Origin: CAYWXV01 sp964462535
GTDB taxonomy: Bacteria > Bacteroidota > Ignavibacteria > OLB7
Assembly (NCBI GenBank): GCA_964462535.1
Contig: CAYWXV010000006.1
Coordinates: forward strand, 1 to 64,000
Reading direction: 5' to 3'
Length of the DNA: 64,000 bases
A model generated the notes under the pieces. It was not told where the DNA came from, made no database searches, and worked only from the letters and a program-made list of their open reading frames with translations. This document shows, one piece after another, positions 33,710 through 42,092 of this stretch. The position numbers were made by a program, and so were the translations under genes. The first letter of the stretch is position 1. Each line of letters starts with the position of its first letter.

Positions 33710-34717
33710 ATGGAACAGATGCGTGCTCTAGTCGTTGGCGGCAACCGCCAGGCGTGGAAGTTGAGCGACAGGCCCGGCGATGCCGACGTTGTTAGCGGTA
33801 TTGAGTCGTGGGTCTACGCTCTCAAGGGGGAGTACATGTGGGGTGGAAGACTTCGGTCTGAGCACCTCGCTCGGTTCGACACCATCATTCTCAACCTCAA
33901 TCCAGAGCTTCTTCTCCGGTACGAGCGACTCCTTCAGGTGAGTGGCGCACGTGGAAGGGTGATCGGCCTCTACGAAGGCGGATTGGCCGATCTACACTCG
34001 CAATGGCGACGCTGGTCGCGTGTCGCCGATCGGTGCGACCTTGTCGTCGCTATAAACGGTCACGGTCTCTCGTTTCTCCGCTCTCTCACGACGACACGGG
34101 TAGAGCATGTGGGGATTCCCTATCCAGTCGAGGGGGTTCGCCGATACCGTACTCCAGTTGAAGAACGGCAGACGGAGATACACCTGTGCTCGCCGCTGTT
34201 GTCGCGTCCGCTCGACTATCTGGCCGCACGACCGCTGGGTGTGGCTATGATCGGGTATGAGAAAACGTTCGCCAGGCGAGTCCACGAAATCCGCCGACAC
34301 CGAAGTCTGGACCCAGGCTTGTACACGACGCGAGCAAAGGAGGTGTACGACGATCCGTTGCTGGAGGTGTTGATGGAGACGACACCGCAGCGCTATCTGG
34401 AGAGAGCGGGGCGGGCGCGTGTGTGGATGAACCTTGATACTCGCTACACGTGGGGTCGGAACGTGCTGGATGGTGCCGCGCTTGGCGTTCCCGTGATATC
34501 GACCCGCGAAACCTGGCATGCGACGTCGCTGTTCCCCGACCTTGTCGTCAACTCCCCGTACGACATTGACGGTGCAACAGCCCTCGCAGCGAGGTTGCTG
34601 AGCGACGATCGCTTCTATCTAGATGTCGTCACGCGCGCCGAAGCGGCCGTCGAAGAATACTCGCCCGAGCGCGTACTCTCGAGGTTGTTACAAGCCGGCG
34701 GCATCGAGCGATTTTGA
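33710..34717 (+). CDS. glycosyltransferase-like protein (GT-B fold)
   Basis: A 335-residue protein. The C-terminal half has the GT-B donor-site pattern: ARVWMNLDTRYTWGRNVLDG, AALGVPVISTRETWHA and VVNSPYDIDGATALAARLL. The N-terminal half is alpha/beta (VIGLYEGGLADL, DLVVAINGHGLSFLRSL). The start is either 33710 or the next Met at 33719. It follows moxR by 3 bases and is closed by a strong terminator, so moxR and this gene form one unit. Acceptor unknown. Confidence 0.7.
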   Translation: MEQMRALVVGGNRQAWKLSDRPGDADVVSGIESWVYALKGEYMWGGRLRSEHLARFDTIILNLNPELLLRYERLLQVSGARGRVIGLYEGGLADLHSQWRRWSRVADRCDLVVAINGHGLSFLRSLTTTRVEHVGIPYPVEGVRRYRTPVEERQTEIHLCSPLLSRPLDYLAARPLGVAMIGYEKTFARRVHEIRRHRSLDPGLYTTRAKEVYDDPLLEVLMETTPQRYLERAGRARVWMNLDTRYTWGRNVLDGAALGVPVISTRETWHATSLFPDLVVNSPYDIDGATALAARLLSDDRFYLDVVTRAEAAVEEYSPERVLSRLLQAGGIERF

Positions 34718-34724
34718 ACCCACC

Positions 34725-34761
34725 GTCTCCCCTCTTCCGCTCGGTCGGGAAGAGGGGAGAC
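34725..34761. terminator. bidirectional hairpin between convergent genes
   Basis: GTCTCCCCTCTTCC and GGAAGAGGGGAGAC form a perfect 14-base-pair stem with loop GCTCGGTCG, 8 bases after the plus-strand gene and 9 before the end of the minus-strand gene. There is no long T-run. Confidence 0.7.
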
Positions 34762-34769
34762 CAGCGGGG

Positions 34770-35465
34770 CTAGAAGTATATCCCCAGGAACACTGCCGCC
34801 GAGGTAATTGCCAGTGTCGTGAACTTCGGGCCGTCGGTTGACACACCTTTGGTGTCCTTCGCCGAGGTTGAGAGCGAAAAGAAGTTGACCTGGTATTCGG
34901 CGCCAAGGCTGATGTTGGTCCACGGGAAGAATTCTGCACCGAGAAACGCCCCCACGCCGAACCCTGACCCCGAGGTAGAACTTTCAACCCGTTTGCGCAC
35001 GAGAGGATTGGCTGAATCCGGAACAGTCGACGAGGAGGTCTCGGTGGCCGATGCGAATGAAATCTGACCGCCGATGTAGCCGGAGACCGGCCCGGCGTTT
35101 ATCATGTGCACCTCGATTCCAGGGGAGACGGCGAATTGAAATGTCGACGATTCCGCCTGGATGATTGTGTCCCCCGGATCGGAATCACTGCGGGTGCCAA
35201 TACCCGCAATCGCTCGGAGGGCGAGCCGATCAGCCAGGTAGTAACGAATGCCAGCTCCCGGGATTGAAGAAAACGAAACGGTTGATCCCGCGGTAATTCC
35301 AACGTTGCCTGCCACCAGACTGCCGACACCGAAGTTCCCGAAGCCGTTGATGCTGAACAGGAGAGCCTTGTCGCCAGACTTGTCCTTGGGTGTGACGTTC
35401 TGCGCGTGAAGCGGGATCGACATCCAGCAAAGGGATACGAACAGAACGAGGAGTAGTCGCTTCAT
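34770..35465 (-). CDS. outer-membrane beta-barrel protein
   Basis: A 231-residue exported barrel; the start at 35465 is supported by a signal peptide (MKRLLLVLFVSLCWMSIPLH) and by GGAGA 8 bases upstream. Strand pattern: NGFGNFGVGSLVAGNVGI, PGAGIRYYLADRLALRAIAGI, FAVSPGIEVHMI, GAFLGAEFFPWTNISLGAEY, ending in SAAVFLGIYF with a terminal Phe. Resembles OmpA/PorT-like small barrels of Bacteroidota. Confidence 0.8.
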   Translation of the reverse strand: MKRLLLVLFVSLCWMSIPLHAQNVTPKDKSGDKALLFSINGFGNFGVGSLVAGNVGITAGSTVSFSSIPGAGIRYYLADRLALRAIAGIGTRSDSDPGDTIIQAESSTFQFAVSPGIEVHMINAGPVSGYIGGQISFASATETSSSTVPDSANPLVRKRVESSTSGSGFGVGAFLGAEFFPWTNISLGAEYQVNFFSLSTSAKDTKGVSTDGPKFTTLAITSAAVFLGIYF

Positions 35466-35735
35466 GTGATGCGTCTCCGATTGGTAAGGTATGGTTGGGA
35501 GTGGCCCTCGACCCGGATGGATCGGGACCCGTGTAGCCATTGTCGTGAAGTCGACATACCGGAGGGCGACGGAGTCGAGGTGGAGGGAATCGAATATACC
35601 GCGCAAATCTGTTGGACTCGCGGGATCCTCAACTCTCCATCTTTGCCGCTATTGTCTGACAAATGAGCTCTTGGCGGTTGTTTGGGAGGGCGGGGCCTAA
35701 GTTGTAACAAGTCCGTCGGGACTCGGACCCACCTA

Positions 35736-35765
35736 TTGCGACATCACTTTGTATCACTATATTTG
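35736..35765 (+). promoter_or_regulatory. Bacteroidota-type promoter of candidate small RNA
   Basis: TTG at 35736-35738 and TATATTTG at 35758-35765 are 19 bases apart, an exact fit to the group's consensus. Start of transcription is expected near 35770. Confidence 0.65.
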
Positions 35766-35769
35766 CGGT

Positions 35770-35872
35770 GTCCGTCGCCCATTGTGCGATCCAGCGTACA
35801 TGACGGATGTCGGGGTCCAAACTGATTAAGGTCATAGGCTCTTACCGGTGGTGCGGTGAGGGCCTATTTTTT
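35770..35872 (+). ncRNA. candidate small RNA, about 100 nt
   Basis: Bounded by a consensus promoter and a strong terminator with no open frame between. The 5' part can pair GTCCGTC (35770-35776) with GACGGAT (35802-35808). A short unpaired linker (CAAACTGATTAAGGTC) leads to the terminator stem. It does not match SRP RNA, 6S or other families I can recall. Confidence 0.5.
35834..35872 (+). terminator. intrinsic terminator of candidate small RNA
   Basis: ATAGGCTCTTACCG pairs fully (two G-U pairs) with CGGTGAGGGCCTAT, followed by T6. It faces plus-strand transcription. Confidence 0.8.
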
Positions 35873-35920
35873 GTTGGACCGGATCCTGAATTGGCGTGTC
35901 TGACAAGTAGGAGGGAGGTC

Positions 35921-35959
35921 AAAAAAAAGCTTCCCGTGATACCCCTAGTCACGGGAAGC
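35921..35959 (-). terminator. minus-strand intrinsic terminator
   Basis: GCTTCCCGTGA and TCACGGGAAGC form an 11-base-pair stem. A run of eight A on the plus strand gives T8 on the minus strand. It would end transcription of the MarR gene. Confidence 0.85.
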
Positions 35960-36157
35960 GAACCTTTGCCATGGTGCAGACCCAGCGACACCAAATTAAG
36001 CGGCAAAGGCGAAATCTGCGGAGAACGGCGAGCTACGCGACGCACACCGTCATACTCTTGCTACCTGCGGCGAATCTAGTAATCTCAGATGAATACGCAA
36101 TGATAATCTTGGCCCTGCGCCGAAATTTCTACGGGCAACCCGAGAGCCTCGAATTTC

Positions 36158-36637
36158 TTACGTTTTGGGGGAAATGCCCTCCTTCACCCTCGAGAGTAGA
36201 ACTGTCAGGCGAACGACATCCCGCTGAGCCAGCGGAGCCATGGCGAGGTCATTGAAGTCTTGAATTGGTGCATCCAGGAGACCAAGAAGTGCCAGACCCG
36301 GCGCGGTTATGCTGCACAGTACCTGACGCCGGTCTACCAGATCGCGCGACCGATACACGTACCCCTTCGATTCGAGACGGTCCAGCAGGCGCGTGATCCC
36401 TGGAGTTTCCTCAATCATTCGCTCGCCAATCGTCATCGTCGGTAAGGGTCCCTTTGCGCCGCGCAGAATGCGCAAGACGTTATACTGCTGTACCGTTATT
36501 CCGTGCGGCTCCAGCAGATCCGTGAAGGCGCGCACCAGGGTATCGGCGACGCGAAGGATCATCAGCGTTCCCTCCTGGCTCAGATCGCCTTCGGCACGAG
36601 CGCCGCGTCGTGTTATGCCTTTGTTTGTGACAGCCAT
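36158..36637 (-). CDS. MarR-family transcriptional regulator
   Basis: A 159-residue winged-helix regulator. The DNA-binding part is clear: GITVQQYNVLRILRGAKGPL, then MTIGERMIEETPGITRLLDR (recognition helix) and SKGYVYRSRDLVDRRQVLCS (wing with the D-R-R pattern). MarR proteins bind palindromic operators as dimers and usually sense small phenolic or oxidative ligands. It is divergent from mtfA, 43 bases away, with an inverted repeat between them. Its transcript seems to end at 35921-35959. Confidence 0.93.
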   Translation of the reverse strand: MAVTNKGITRRGARAEGDLSQEGTLMILRVADTLVRAFTDLLEPHGITVQQYNVLRILRGAKGPLPTMTIGERMIEETPGITRLLDRLESKGYVYRSRDLVDRRQVLCSITAPGLALLGLLDAPIQDFNDLAMAPLAQRDVVRLTVLLSRVKEGISPKT

Positions 36638-36653
36638 GTGGTAAATGTACTAC

Positions 36654-36676
36654 GCTGGTCAACCAGTTCACTGACC
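36654..36676. promoter_or_regulatory. candidate MarR operator between marR-like gene and mtfA
   Basis: TGGTCA at 36655 and TGACCA at 36671 form an inverted repeat spaced by 10 bases, and CTGGTCAACCAG inside it is also palindromic. It fills most of the 43-base divergent gap, so a bound regulator would block both genes. Confidence 0.5.
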
Positions 36677-36680
36677 ATAC

Positions 36681-37466
36681 ATGTTCGACTTCCTTCGACG
36701 CAGGCGCCGCCGGCGCCTGCAGTCTCGTTCGTTTCCTGATGAGTGGCAGGGTTATCTCTATCGGATGTGGCCACTATATCGTGGTCTACCCGAGTATGAG
36801 CGGCGCCAGCTCCACTCTCTGATCCATGTCTTTCTGGACGAGAAGACCTTCGAGGGATGCAACGGGTTTGCCATAACCGATCACGTCCGTCTCCTGATTG
36901 CGGCCCACGCCTGTCTTCTCCTTATCAACAGGGAGGTGGACTGCTACCGCGGACTCCATACCATTCTTGTCTACCCCAACGAGTTTCTGGCCCCCGTGCG
37001 CGAAGAAGATGGTCATGTCGTCACGGAAGATCGACGTCCGCGGAGTGGAGAGGCGTGGGGGCGGGGGACGATCATTGTCTCGTGGGAGGATGTCGCAATC
37101 GGCCGGGAGGGGGGACCGGCCTACGACGTCCTGTTGCACGAGTTCGCCCATGCCCTCGATCAAGAGACCGGTGAGGCAAACGGCGCACCGTTCCTCGAGA
37201 ACCGAACGGCCTATGCTGACTGGTCCCGCGTCATGACGGATGCGTTTCGTCGGCATCGACGCGAGAGCCTCGAAGGGTTTCCGGCAGTTCTCGATCCATA
37301 CGGGGCCCAGAGTCCGGCCGAGTTCTTTGCCGTAGCCACCGAGTCGTTTTTCGACACACCAAACGCGCTTCGGCGCGACTACCCGGAGCTCTACAATCAG
37401 CTGCGTCTATACTACCGTCAGGATCCCGTCGACTACTACCCCGACGGCGCATGCGTCCAGGTATGA
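36681..37466 (+). CDS. mtfA: MtfA-like zinc metallopeptidase (M90)
   Basis: A 261-residue member of the MtfA family. Zinc site: LLHEFAHALDQETGEANGAP at about residue 152 (HExxH), with the downstream Glu in SPAEFFAVATESFF as third ligand. Also typical are the start (RRRRLQSRSFPDEWQGYL), LLIAAHACLLLINRE and TIIVSWEDV. In E. coli MtfA interacts with Mlc and so affects glucose uptake; no Mlc is present here. Divergent from the MarR gene and probably under its control. Confidence 0.93.
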   Translation: MFDFLRRRRRRRLQSRSFPDEWQGYLYRMWPLYRGLPEYERRQLHSLIHVFLDEKTFEGCNGFAITDHVRLLIAAHACLLLINREVDCYRGLHTILVYPNEFLAPVREEDGHVVTEDRRPRSGEAWGRGTIIVSWEDVAIGREGGPAYDVLLHEFAHALDQETGEANGAPFLENRTAYADWSRVMTDAFRRHRRESLEGFPAVLDPYGAQSPAEFFAVATESFFDTPNALRRDYPELYNQLRLYYRQDPVDYYPDGACVQV

Positions 37467-37784
37467 CCACTCCGGGCCTATGATGACGTATGTCATGGTG
37501 ACCGCGGAGGGGGGTGTCTATGTTGACGCCATCAGAGATGCCCCTGCACGCTTCTTCCTACCGGTCCGCCGAAGAGGATACGTAGGAAGGGTCGGAAGGG
37601 AAGGAGCAAAAGGGTATCGGGGGCCGCTTCCCGTGGGGGTGGAGGCGGCCTCGCTTCTTTCTCGGACCCTCAAACCACCACCTCTCCGTTATCTTCCAAC
37701 CCACTTTCCATCGGCCGTTTCGCGTTCGTCACGCGAACTGATCCGCAGATGGTAACCGTAGACATTCATCAGCATGAGGTTCCT
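37467..37784. other. intergenic region mtfA to DUF3078 gene
   Basis: This 318-base spacer contains an open frame of 91 codons at 37480-37755, but its peptide is Arg/Gly/Pro-rich without any family pattern and it has no ribosome-binding support. I see nothing else. Confidence 0.5.
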
Positions 37785-38690
37785 ATGCTCCTCCGTCACG
37801 CCCTCGCGCGCACACTGATCATCACATGCCTTGTCGTGCCGTGTGCGACGCACGCCCAGACTGAAGCGCCCGACACACTTGGACGATGGGAGAAGGGAGG
37901 GAATACTTCGTTGACATTCTCTCAAGTGGGACTGAAGAACTGGGCGGGGGGAGGACAGAACACTATTGCGGTCAGTGGCCAGGCGAGTCTGTTCGCAACG
38001 ATGAAAGACGGAACCTCCGAGTGGAGCAATACCTTCGACGGCGGCTACGGGCTCACAAAGCTCGAGAAGGCGGACGTACGCAAGAGCGACGACAAACTCA
38101 TCGTCGCATCCAAGTACGGATACCGCTTCGCGAACGATCTCTTTGGGAGCGGTCTTGTTGAGCTACGGACGCAGTTCACCGATGGCTTCAACTACGACCG
38201 GTTCGACTCAGTGGCAGGCAACTATCAGAGGATCTCGCGACTGCTGGCACCCGGATACGTGACCGTTGGCCTCGGTGTCACATGGAAGCCTGCCGATTTC
38301 GTCGAAGTGCTTGTCGCTCCTCTCTCGAATCGCGCAATCATTGTGTTGGATGACTCACTCTCAGCACAAGGCGCGTACGGTGTCGATCCCGGAGAGCACG
38401 TCAAGTTCGAGTTCGGATCACTACTCAATGCGACGTTCAAGAAAGAGGTCGTGACGAACGTGACTCTGGCATCACGTCTAAACGTCTTCGCATCGTACCG
38501 TCAGTTCACGGCAATGGTGGTGAACTGGGAGTCGCTCTTCACGTTGAAAGTCAACGACTACATCAACGCGTCGTTCGGTGTGGATTTGATCTACGACCCC
38601 AGTGTAGTGACACACCGGGACGACGGTACTATCGGCCCGCGTCTCCAGTTCCGCGACGTCATTGGGATTGGCTTCGGTTACAGATTCTAG
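37785..38690 (+). CDS. DUF3078 outer-membrane protein
   Basis: A 301-residue exported protein; the start at 37785 gives the signal peptide MLLRHALARTLIITCLVVPC. The DUF3078 signature is near the start: WEKGGNTSLTFSQVGLKNWA then GGGQNTIAVSGQASLFA. The rest has long amphipathic beta strands and ends IGIGFGYRF with a terminal Phe, typical of a barrel. Bacteroidota-specific family of unknown function. Its stop TAG shares the bases CTAG with the stop of the convergent epimerase gene. Confidence 0.9.
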   Translation: MLLRHALARTLIITCLVVPCATHAQTEAPDTLGRWEKGGNTSLTFSQVGLKNWAGGGQNTIAVSGQASLFATMKDGTSEWSNTFDGGYGLTKLEKADVRKSDDKLIVASKYGYRFANDLFGSGLVELRTQFTDGFNYDRFDSVAGNYQRISRLLAPGYVTVGLGVTWKPADFVEVLVAPLSNRAIIVLDDSLSAQGAYGVDPGEHVKFEFGSLLNATFKKEVVTNVTLASRLNVFASYRQFTAMVVNWESLFTLKVNDYINASFGVDLIYDPSVVTHRDDGTIGPRLQFRDVIGIGFGYRF

Positions 38691-39679
38691 TGCTCCATCC
38701 ACCGATGCAGCAGTTCCTCTTCCCGTTGGGGAGAGATACCCGCGCGCGGGGTTCTGTCTGCCGGAAGGAGCCGGGTCCATTCGAGCGTTGCGGCAACCGT
38801 TTCCTCCAGTGGACGGAATCGAAGACCGGCAGCAACGGCGCGGTCGATGTTGATGCGGCAGAGTCCGTCGAGGCCTGAACCTTCTGGCAGCCACAGTGGT
38901 AGATCGACCCACGCCCCCACGTCGTTTTCAACAAGAAAGTCGTCATCGACCCACACGATGTCGCTCGCAGTCCCTCCGATAGACGCGCACGTCTCTATCA
39001 CCTCGCGCATGGTCAGAATCCTGTCGGGCCCGGTGGCGTTGTAGACACCACCGATGCGATCGGTCGCCGTTCGAAGAGCCCACCATGCAAGGTCGCGAAC
39101 GTCTATGATCTGCACCGGTCGTTCCGGACGTCCAGGCGCTAGTACGCTTCCACCCCGACTGAGGCGAGACGGCCAGTAGCTGAAGCGGTCGCTGAAATCC
39201 TGCGGACCAACGATCAGGCCCGCTCGGATTGAAGTCGCCCGTCCCGGCATCGCCTGCTCCGCCTCGGCTTCGCACATTCCCTTTAGCGCTCCGTAATTCT
39301 CAAACGTCATCTCTGTTGGCTCGTCCCCTTCGATTCTCGCGATGGGCGTTGACTCATCGATCCCGATGATGCTGCAGTCGGGATAAACGTTGATGCTGGA
39401 GATGAAGGTGTAGTGGTCGGTGGCGTCGGCTAGAAGGCGCGCGGTGGCACGCACATCCCGTGGAATGTGCCCCGAGGTGTCGATGACGGCGTCCCAACGA
39501 CCTCCACGCAAGGGAGCGAGATCCCCCTCCCGTTCGCCCCTGAGCTTCTCAACGTCGGGGAAGAGATCGGGAAAATGCAACCCACGGTTGAAGAGCGTGA
39601 CTTCGTGCCCCTCGGCAAGCGCAGCCTCGACGATGTGACGGCCCAGGAAAATGGTGCCGCCCAGTATCAACAGTCGCAT
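38687..39679 (-). CDS. NAD-dependent epimerase/dehydratase (extended SDR)
   Basis: A 330-residue Rossmann protein. The start at 39679 gives RLLILGGTIFLGRHIVEAAL, the GxxxxG nucleotide loop; the extension to 39814 crosses a terminator and is rejected. A YxxxK site is present (ENYGALKGMCEAEAE). C-terminal features VRDLAWWALRTATDRIGGVY and NATGPDRILTMREVIE resemble the plant CSP41/isoflavone reductase-like SDR branch. Substrate unknown. Convergent with the DUF3078 gene with a 4-base tail overlap. Confidence 0.88.
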   Translation of the reverse strand: MRLLILGGTIFLGRHIVEAALAEGHEVTLFNRGLHFPDLFPDVEKLRGEREGDLAPLRGGRWDAVIDTSGHIPRDVRATARLLADATDHYTFISSINVYPDCSIIGIDESTPIARIEGDEPTEMTFENYGALKGMCEAEAEQAMPGRATSIRAGLIVGPQDFSDRFSYWPSRLSRGGSVLAPGRPERPVQIIDVRDLAWWALRTATDRIGGVYNATGPDRILTMREVIETCASIGGTASDIVWVDDDFLVENDVGAWVDLPLWLPEGSGLDGLCRINIDRAVAAGLRFRPLEETVAATLEWTRLLPADRTPRAGISPQREEELLHRWMEH

Positions 39680-39984
39680 CAGCCAGGTTTGGTTGTGGGG
39701 CGAGAGAGTGGAGGGTGAAAATAGAAAAAGAATGCGCTGCTCCACCACGAAGAACAGCGCATTCAAAAAAAGCCATTGACAACTGCGCGGCAGAGAGATG
39801 ATACAGGGGGGCATCCTCGCGCGCCGTCGTTCAATGAACTGCCGCGAATCTAGAGCCTGGAGATGATGTCAAGGTGAGGCGCGTTGTTCGGCGGAACGAA
39901 AGCGCCTTTTTTGGTCCCTCCTGTACGCTGTAACAAGCCGTTCATCCCTCATTGCGTTGCGTTGTCGCGCGCGTGCTGTCCGAT
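39680..39984. other. intergenic region between mscL and epimerase gene
   Basis: This 305-base spacer contains the terminator of mscL (39725-39770). No gene is evident. Confidence 0.6.
39725..39770 (-). terminator. terminator of mscL
   Basis: GAATGCGCTG (39730) and CAGCGCATTC (39755-39764) form a stem with a 15-base loop. A-runs on both sides give T-runs in either direction; it ends minus-strand transcription from mscL before the epimerase gene. Confidence 0.75.
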
Positions 39985-40386
39985 CTAGCCCTTCCTCAAC
40001 AGGTCGCGGATCTCCGTAAGCAGCTTCTCCTCGTTGGAGGGCTCGACGGGAGCCGGGGGTGCCTCCGCAGGCTTGCGTTTCATGTTGTTGATCGACCTGA
40101 TAACGAGAAACACAGCGAACGCAATGATGAAGAAGTCAATCGTGGTCTGAAGAAACTTTCCGTAGTTCAATGTCACTGCTGCCGTCTCGCCGACTCCTTC
40201 CTTCAGCGTGATGGCAAGACTCTTGAAATCGACTCCGCCCAGAAGAACTCCGATAGGAGGCATGATCACGTCTTCGACGAACGACGAGACAATTTTCCCG
40301 AACGCACCACCAATCACGATACCGATTGCCATATCGATAACGTTTCCCTTGATCGAGAATTCCTTGAACTCCTTGAAGAAACCCAT
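39985..40386 (-). CDS. mscL: large-conductance mechanosensitive channel
   Basis: A 133-residue inner-membrane channel that opens under osmotic downshock. N-terminal KEFKEFSIKGNVIDMAIGIV is the S1 and pore-lining helix signature, TM2 is FFIIAFAVFLVIRSINNMKR, and the cytoplasmic helix EEKLLTEIRDLL ends it. Length is standard. A strong AGGAGG ribosome-binding site lies just before the ATG, which is notable because such sites are rare in this window. Confidence 0.98.
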   Translation of the reverse strand: MGFFKEFKEFSIKGNVIDMAIGIVIGGAFGKIVSSFVEDVIMPPIGVLLGGVDFKSLAITLKEGVGETAAVTLNYGKFLQTTIDFFIIAFAVFLVIRSINNMKRKPAEAPPAPVEPSNEEKLLTEIRDLLRKG

Positions 40387-40459
40387 GTGTTACCTCCTGT
40401 TGCGTGAATGAGCCGGCGAGCGCCGGCAAACATCGGTCGCGACTGGACAAATTGCAATC

Positions 40460-41662
40460 ATGTCCCACGATCCGCGAATCGCATTCTGCATACGTCTGGC
40501 CCAGGCGCTTCATCGGTTCGGAACGCCGACGCACCGCCTTGAGGAAACGATGGTCAACGTAATGAAGCGGATCGGGCTGACGGGGCGGTTCTTCTCGATA
40601 CCCACGGGGATCTTTGCCTCGTTCGGCCCGCCCGAGGAACACAACACGAGCCTTATAAGAGTCACCACCGCGGACGTGGACCTCGAGAGGCTCTGTCGGC
40701 TGGACGAGCTCGGAGACTTGGTGATCGATGGGCGAGTCGACATCCAGGAGGGAACTCGTCGTGTCGACGCGATCGTTGATGGCCCATCCCGGTGGAGATC
40801 CCGGCACATGCTGGCGGCATCCGCCTTCTCATCTGCAACCGCGGCCCGCTTCTTCAACGGGGGATGGCGCGAGGTAGCCGTGGCGGGCGTGATTGGGCTT
40901 GTCGTGGGAGTGGCGATGTCGGAGGTCGGTCGACGTGAGAGCACGCGGCAGATCTCTCCCATAGTCGCCTCACTGCTTGCATCTGCGCTGGCTACGCTCG
41001 CTGCGTGGCTGTTCGCCCCGGTGTCGATCTACACTGTGACCCTCGCAAGTCTGATCATGCTCATACCGGGGCTGACGCTGACAACGGCAATCACGGAGCT
41101 TGCAACAGGCAACCTCGTCTCCGGCACGGCCCGTCTGATGGGGGGTGCGCTGACATTTCTGGAAATTGGATTCGGCGTCGCGCTTGGCGGAGCCGTTGCA
41201 CGTCTCCTTCCTTCGATGCCCCTGGACACCACGATACCTCTCCCCGAGTGGACGATTGGAATAGCGCTTATCCTGGCGCCCGCGGGGTTTCTCGTCCTGC
41301 TACGCGCCCGACCGCGAGACCTGGGTTGGATAACACTCGCTTGCCTGTTCAGCTTTGGGGGCGCTCGTCTTGGAACAATTCTCTTCGGTCCCGAGCTGGG
41401 CGCGCTTCTCGGGGCCGTCTCGCTTGGAGTCGCGGCCAACCTCTTTGCAAGGACAATGAAGCGCCCCGCCGCCGTTGCACTCCTACCTGGCCTAATTCTC
41501 CTGGTCCCCGGCAGCATTGGATTCGGCAGTCTTGCGCGGTTTATTGCCAACGACGTCATGTCGGGCGTGGGTGCTGCGTTCTCGGTAGTCCTTGTCGCAA
41601 CCGCAATCGCCACCGGTCTACTGGTGGCAAACGCTCTCGTCCGCCCGAACCGGAATCTCTAG
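40460..41662 (+). CDS. threonine/serine exporter family (ThrE) protein
   Basis: A 400-residue inner-membrane exporter. The cytosolic N-terminal part has FGTPTHRLEETM and FFSIPTGIFASFG, the ThrE (PF06738) signature. About ten membrane helices follow, including VAVAGVIGLVVGVAMSEV, SLIMLIPGLTLTTAITELAT and RPAAVALLPGLILLVPGSIG. The two-part ThrE plus ThrE_2 architecture is fused in one chain, as in Corynebacterium ThrE. Exports Thr/Ser or related amino acids by proton motive force. Divergent from mscL by 73 bases. Confidence 0.93.
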   Translation: MSHDPRIAFCIRLAQALHRFGTPTHRLEETMVNVMKRIGLTGRFFSIPTGIFASFGPPEEHNTSLIRVTTADVDLERLCRLDELGDLVIDGRVDIQEGTRRVDAIVDGPSRWRSRHMLAASAFSSATAARFFNGGWREVAVAGVIGLVVGVAMSEVGRRESTRQISPIVASLLASALATLAAWLFAPVSIYTVTLASLIMLIPGLTLTTAITELATGNLVSGTARLMGGALTFLEIGFGVALGGAVARLLPSMPLDTTIPLPEWTIGIALILAPAGFLVLLRARPRDLGWITLACLFSFGGARLGTILFGPELGALLGAVSLGVAANLFARTMKRPAAVALLPGLILLVPGSIGFGSLARFIANDVMSGVGAAFSVVLVATAIATGLLVANALVRPNRNL

Positions 41663-42092
41663 TCGCAATAGGGGTGCTCCACAGTACCCGTCGCTTAGAC
41701 GTCGAGTTCGACAGTTACACCACAATACTACCCGTTCCCGCTCCGCCCGTTGACGCTATCGTGACCCGTTCGCGGGGACCGAGCGCCGTGACTCCGCGTT
41801 TTCGCGCTGGAGGANNNNNNNNNNNNNNNNNNNNNNNNNNNNNNNNNNNNNNNNNNNNNNNNNNNNNNNNNNNNNNNNNNNNNNNNNNNNNNNNNNNNNN
41901 NNNNNNNNNNNNNNGCCCCTTTCACCCCCCCAATTCACCCGATCGGGTGAACGGGATCACCCGGTTACTGGGCGATGTTTGTATCGGTCGGACGAGACAA
42001 CCACGATCACTGTCCGATCACGGGAGGTAGGGCTCAGGACGAGCAACGCCTCGTTACAATCAACGATCAGGTTATAGAGAGGAGTAGAGAAC
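41663..42092. other. intergenic region interrupted by an assembly gap
   Basis: The 100-base N run at 41815-41914 is a scaffold gap of unknown true length. The flanks show no gene. The right flank carries an 18-base perfect palindrome before the lipoprotein gene. Confidence 0.8.
41934..41951. promoter_or_regulatory. perfect 18-base palindrome, possible operator
   Basis: TTCACCCGATCGGGTGAA is a perfect palindrome 141 bases before the start of the lipoprotein gene, followed by a partial repeat of the half-site (GGGATCACCCGG). The size suits a dimeric repressor. Confidence 0.35.

Larger units (their letters stand above)
35466..36157. other. gene-poor region with RNA signals
   Basis: This 692-base region has no convincing protein gene. 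It holds a full promoter and terminator for a candidate small RNA (plus strand, 35736-35872) and a minus-strand terminator at 35921-35959 that would end transcription from the MarR gene after an untranslated tail of about 198 bases. Confidence 0.65.

Noticed and set aside
37480..37755. 91-codon frame between mtfA and the DUF3078 gene
   Set aside because: No ribosome-binding site, no family pattern, and composition like random GC-rich sequence.
40405..40430. GCCGGCG/CGCCGGC inverted repeat between mscL and the ThrE gene
   Set aside because: Short and GC-only, in the divergent promoter region of two genes, so it is not a terminator and too simple to call an operator.
41005..42030. Plus-strand frame of 341 codons
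   Set aside because: Overlaps the ThrE gene in another frame and runs through the N gap.
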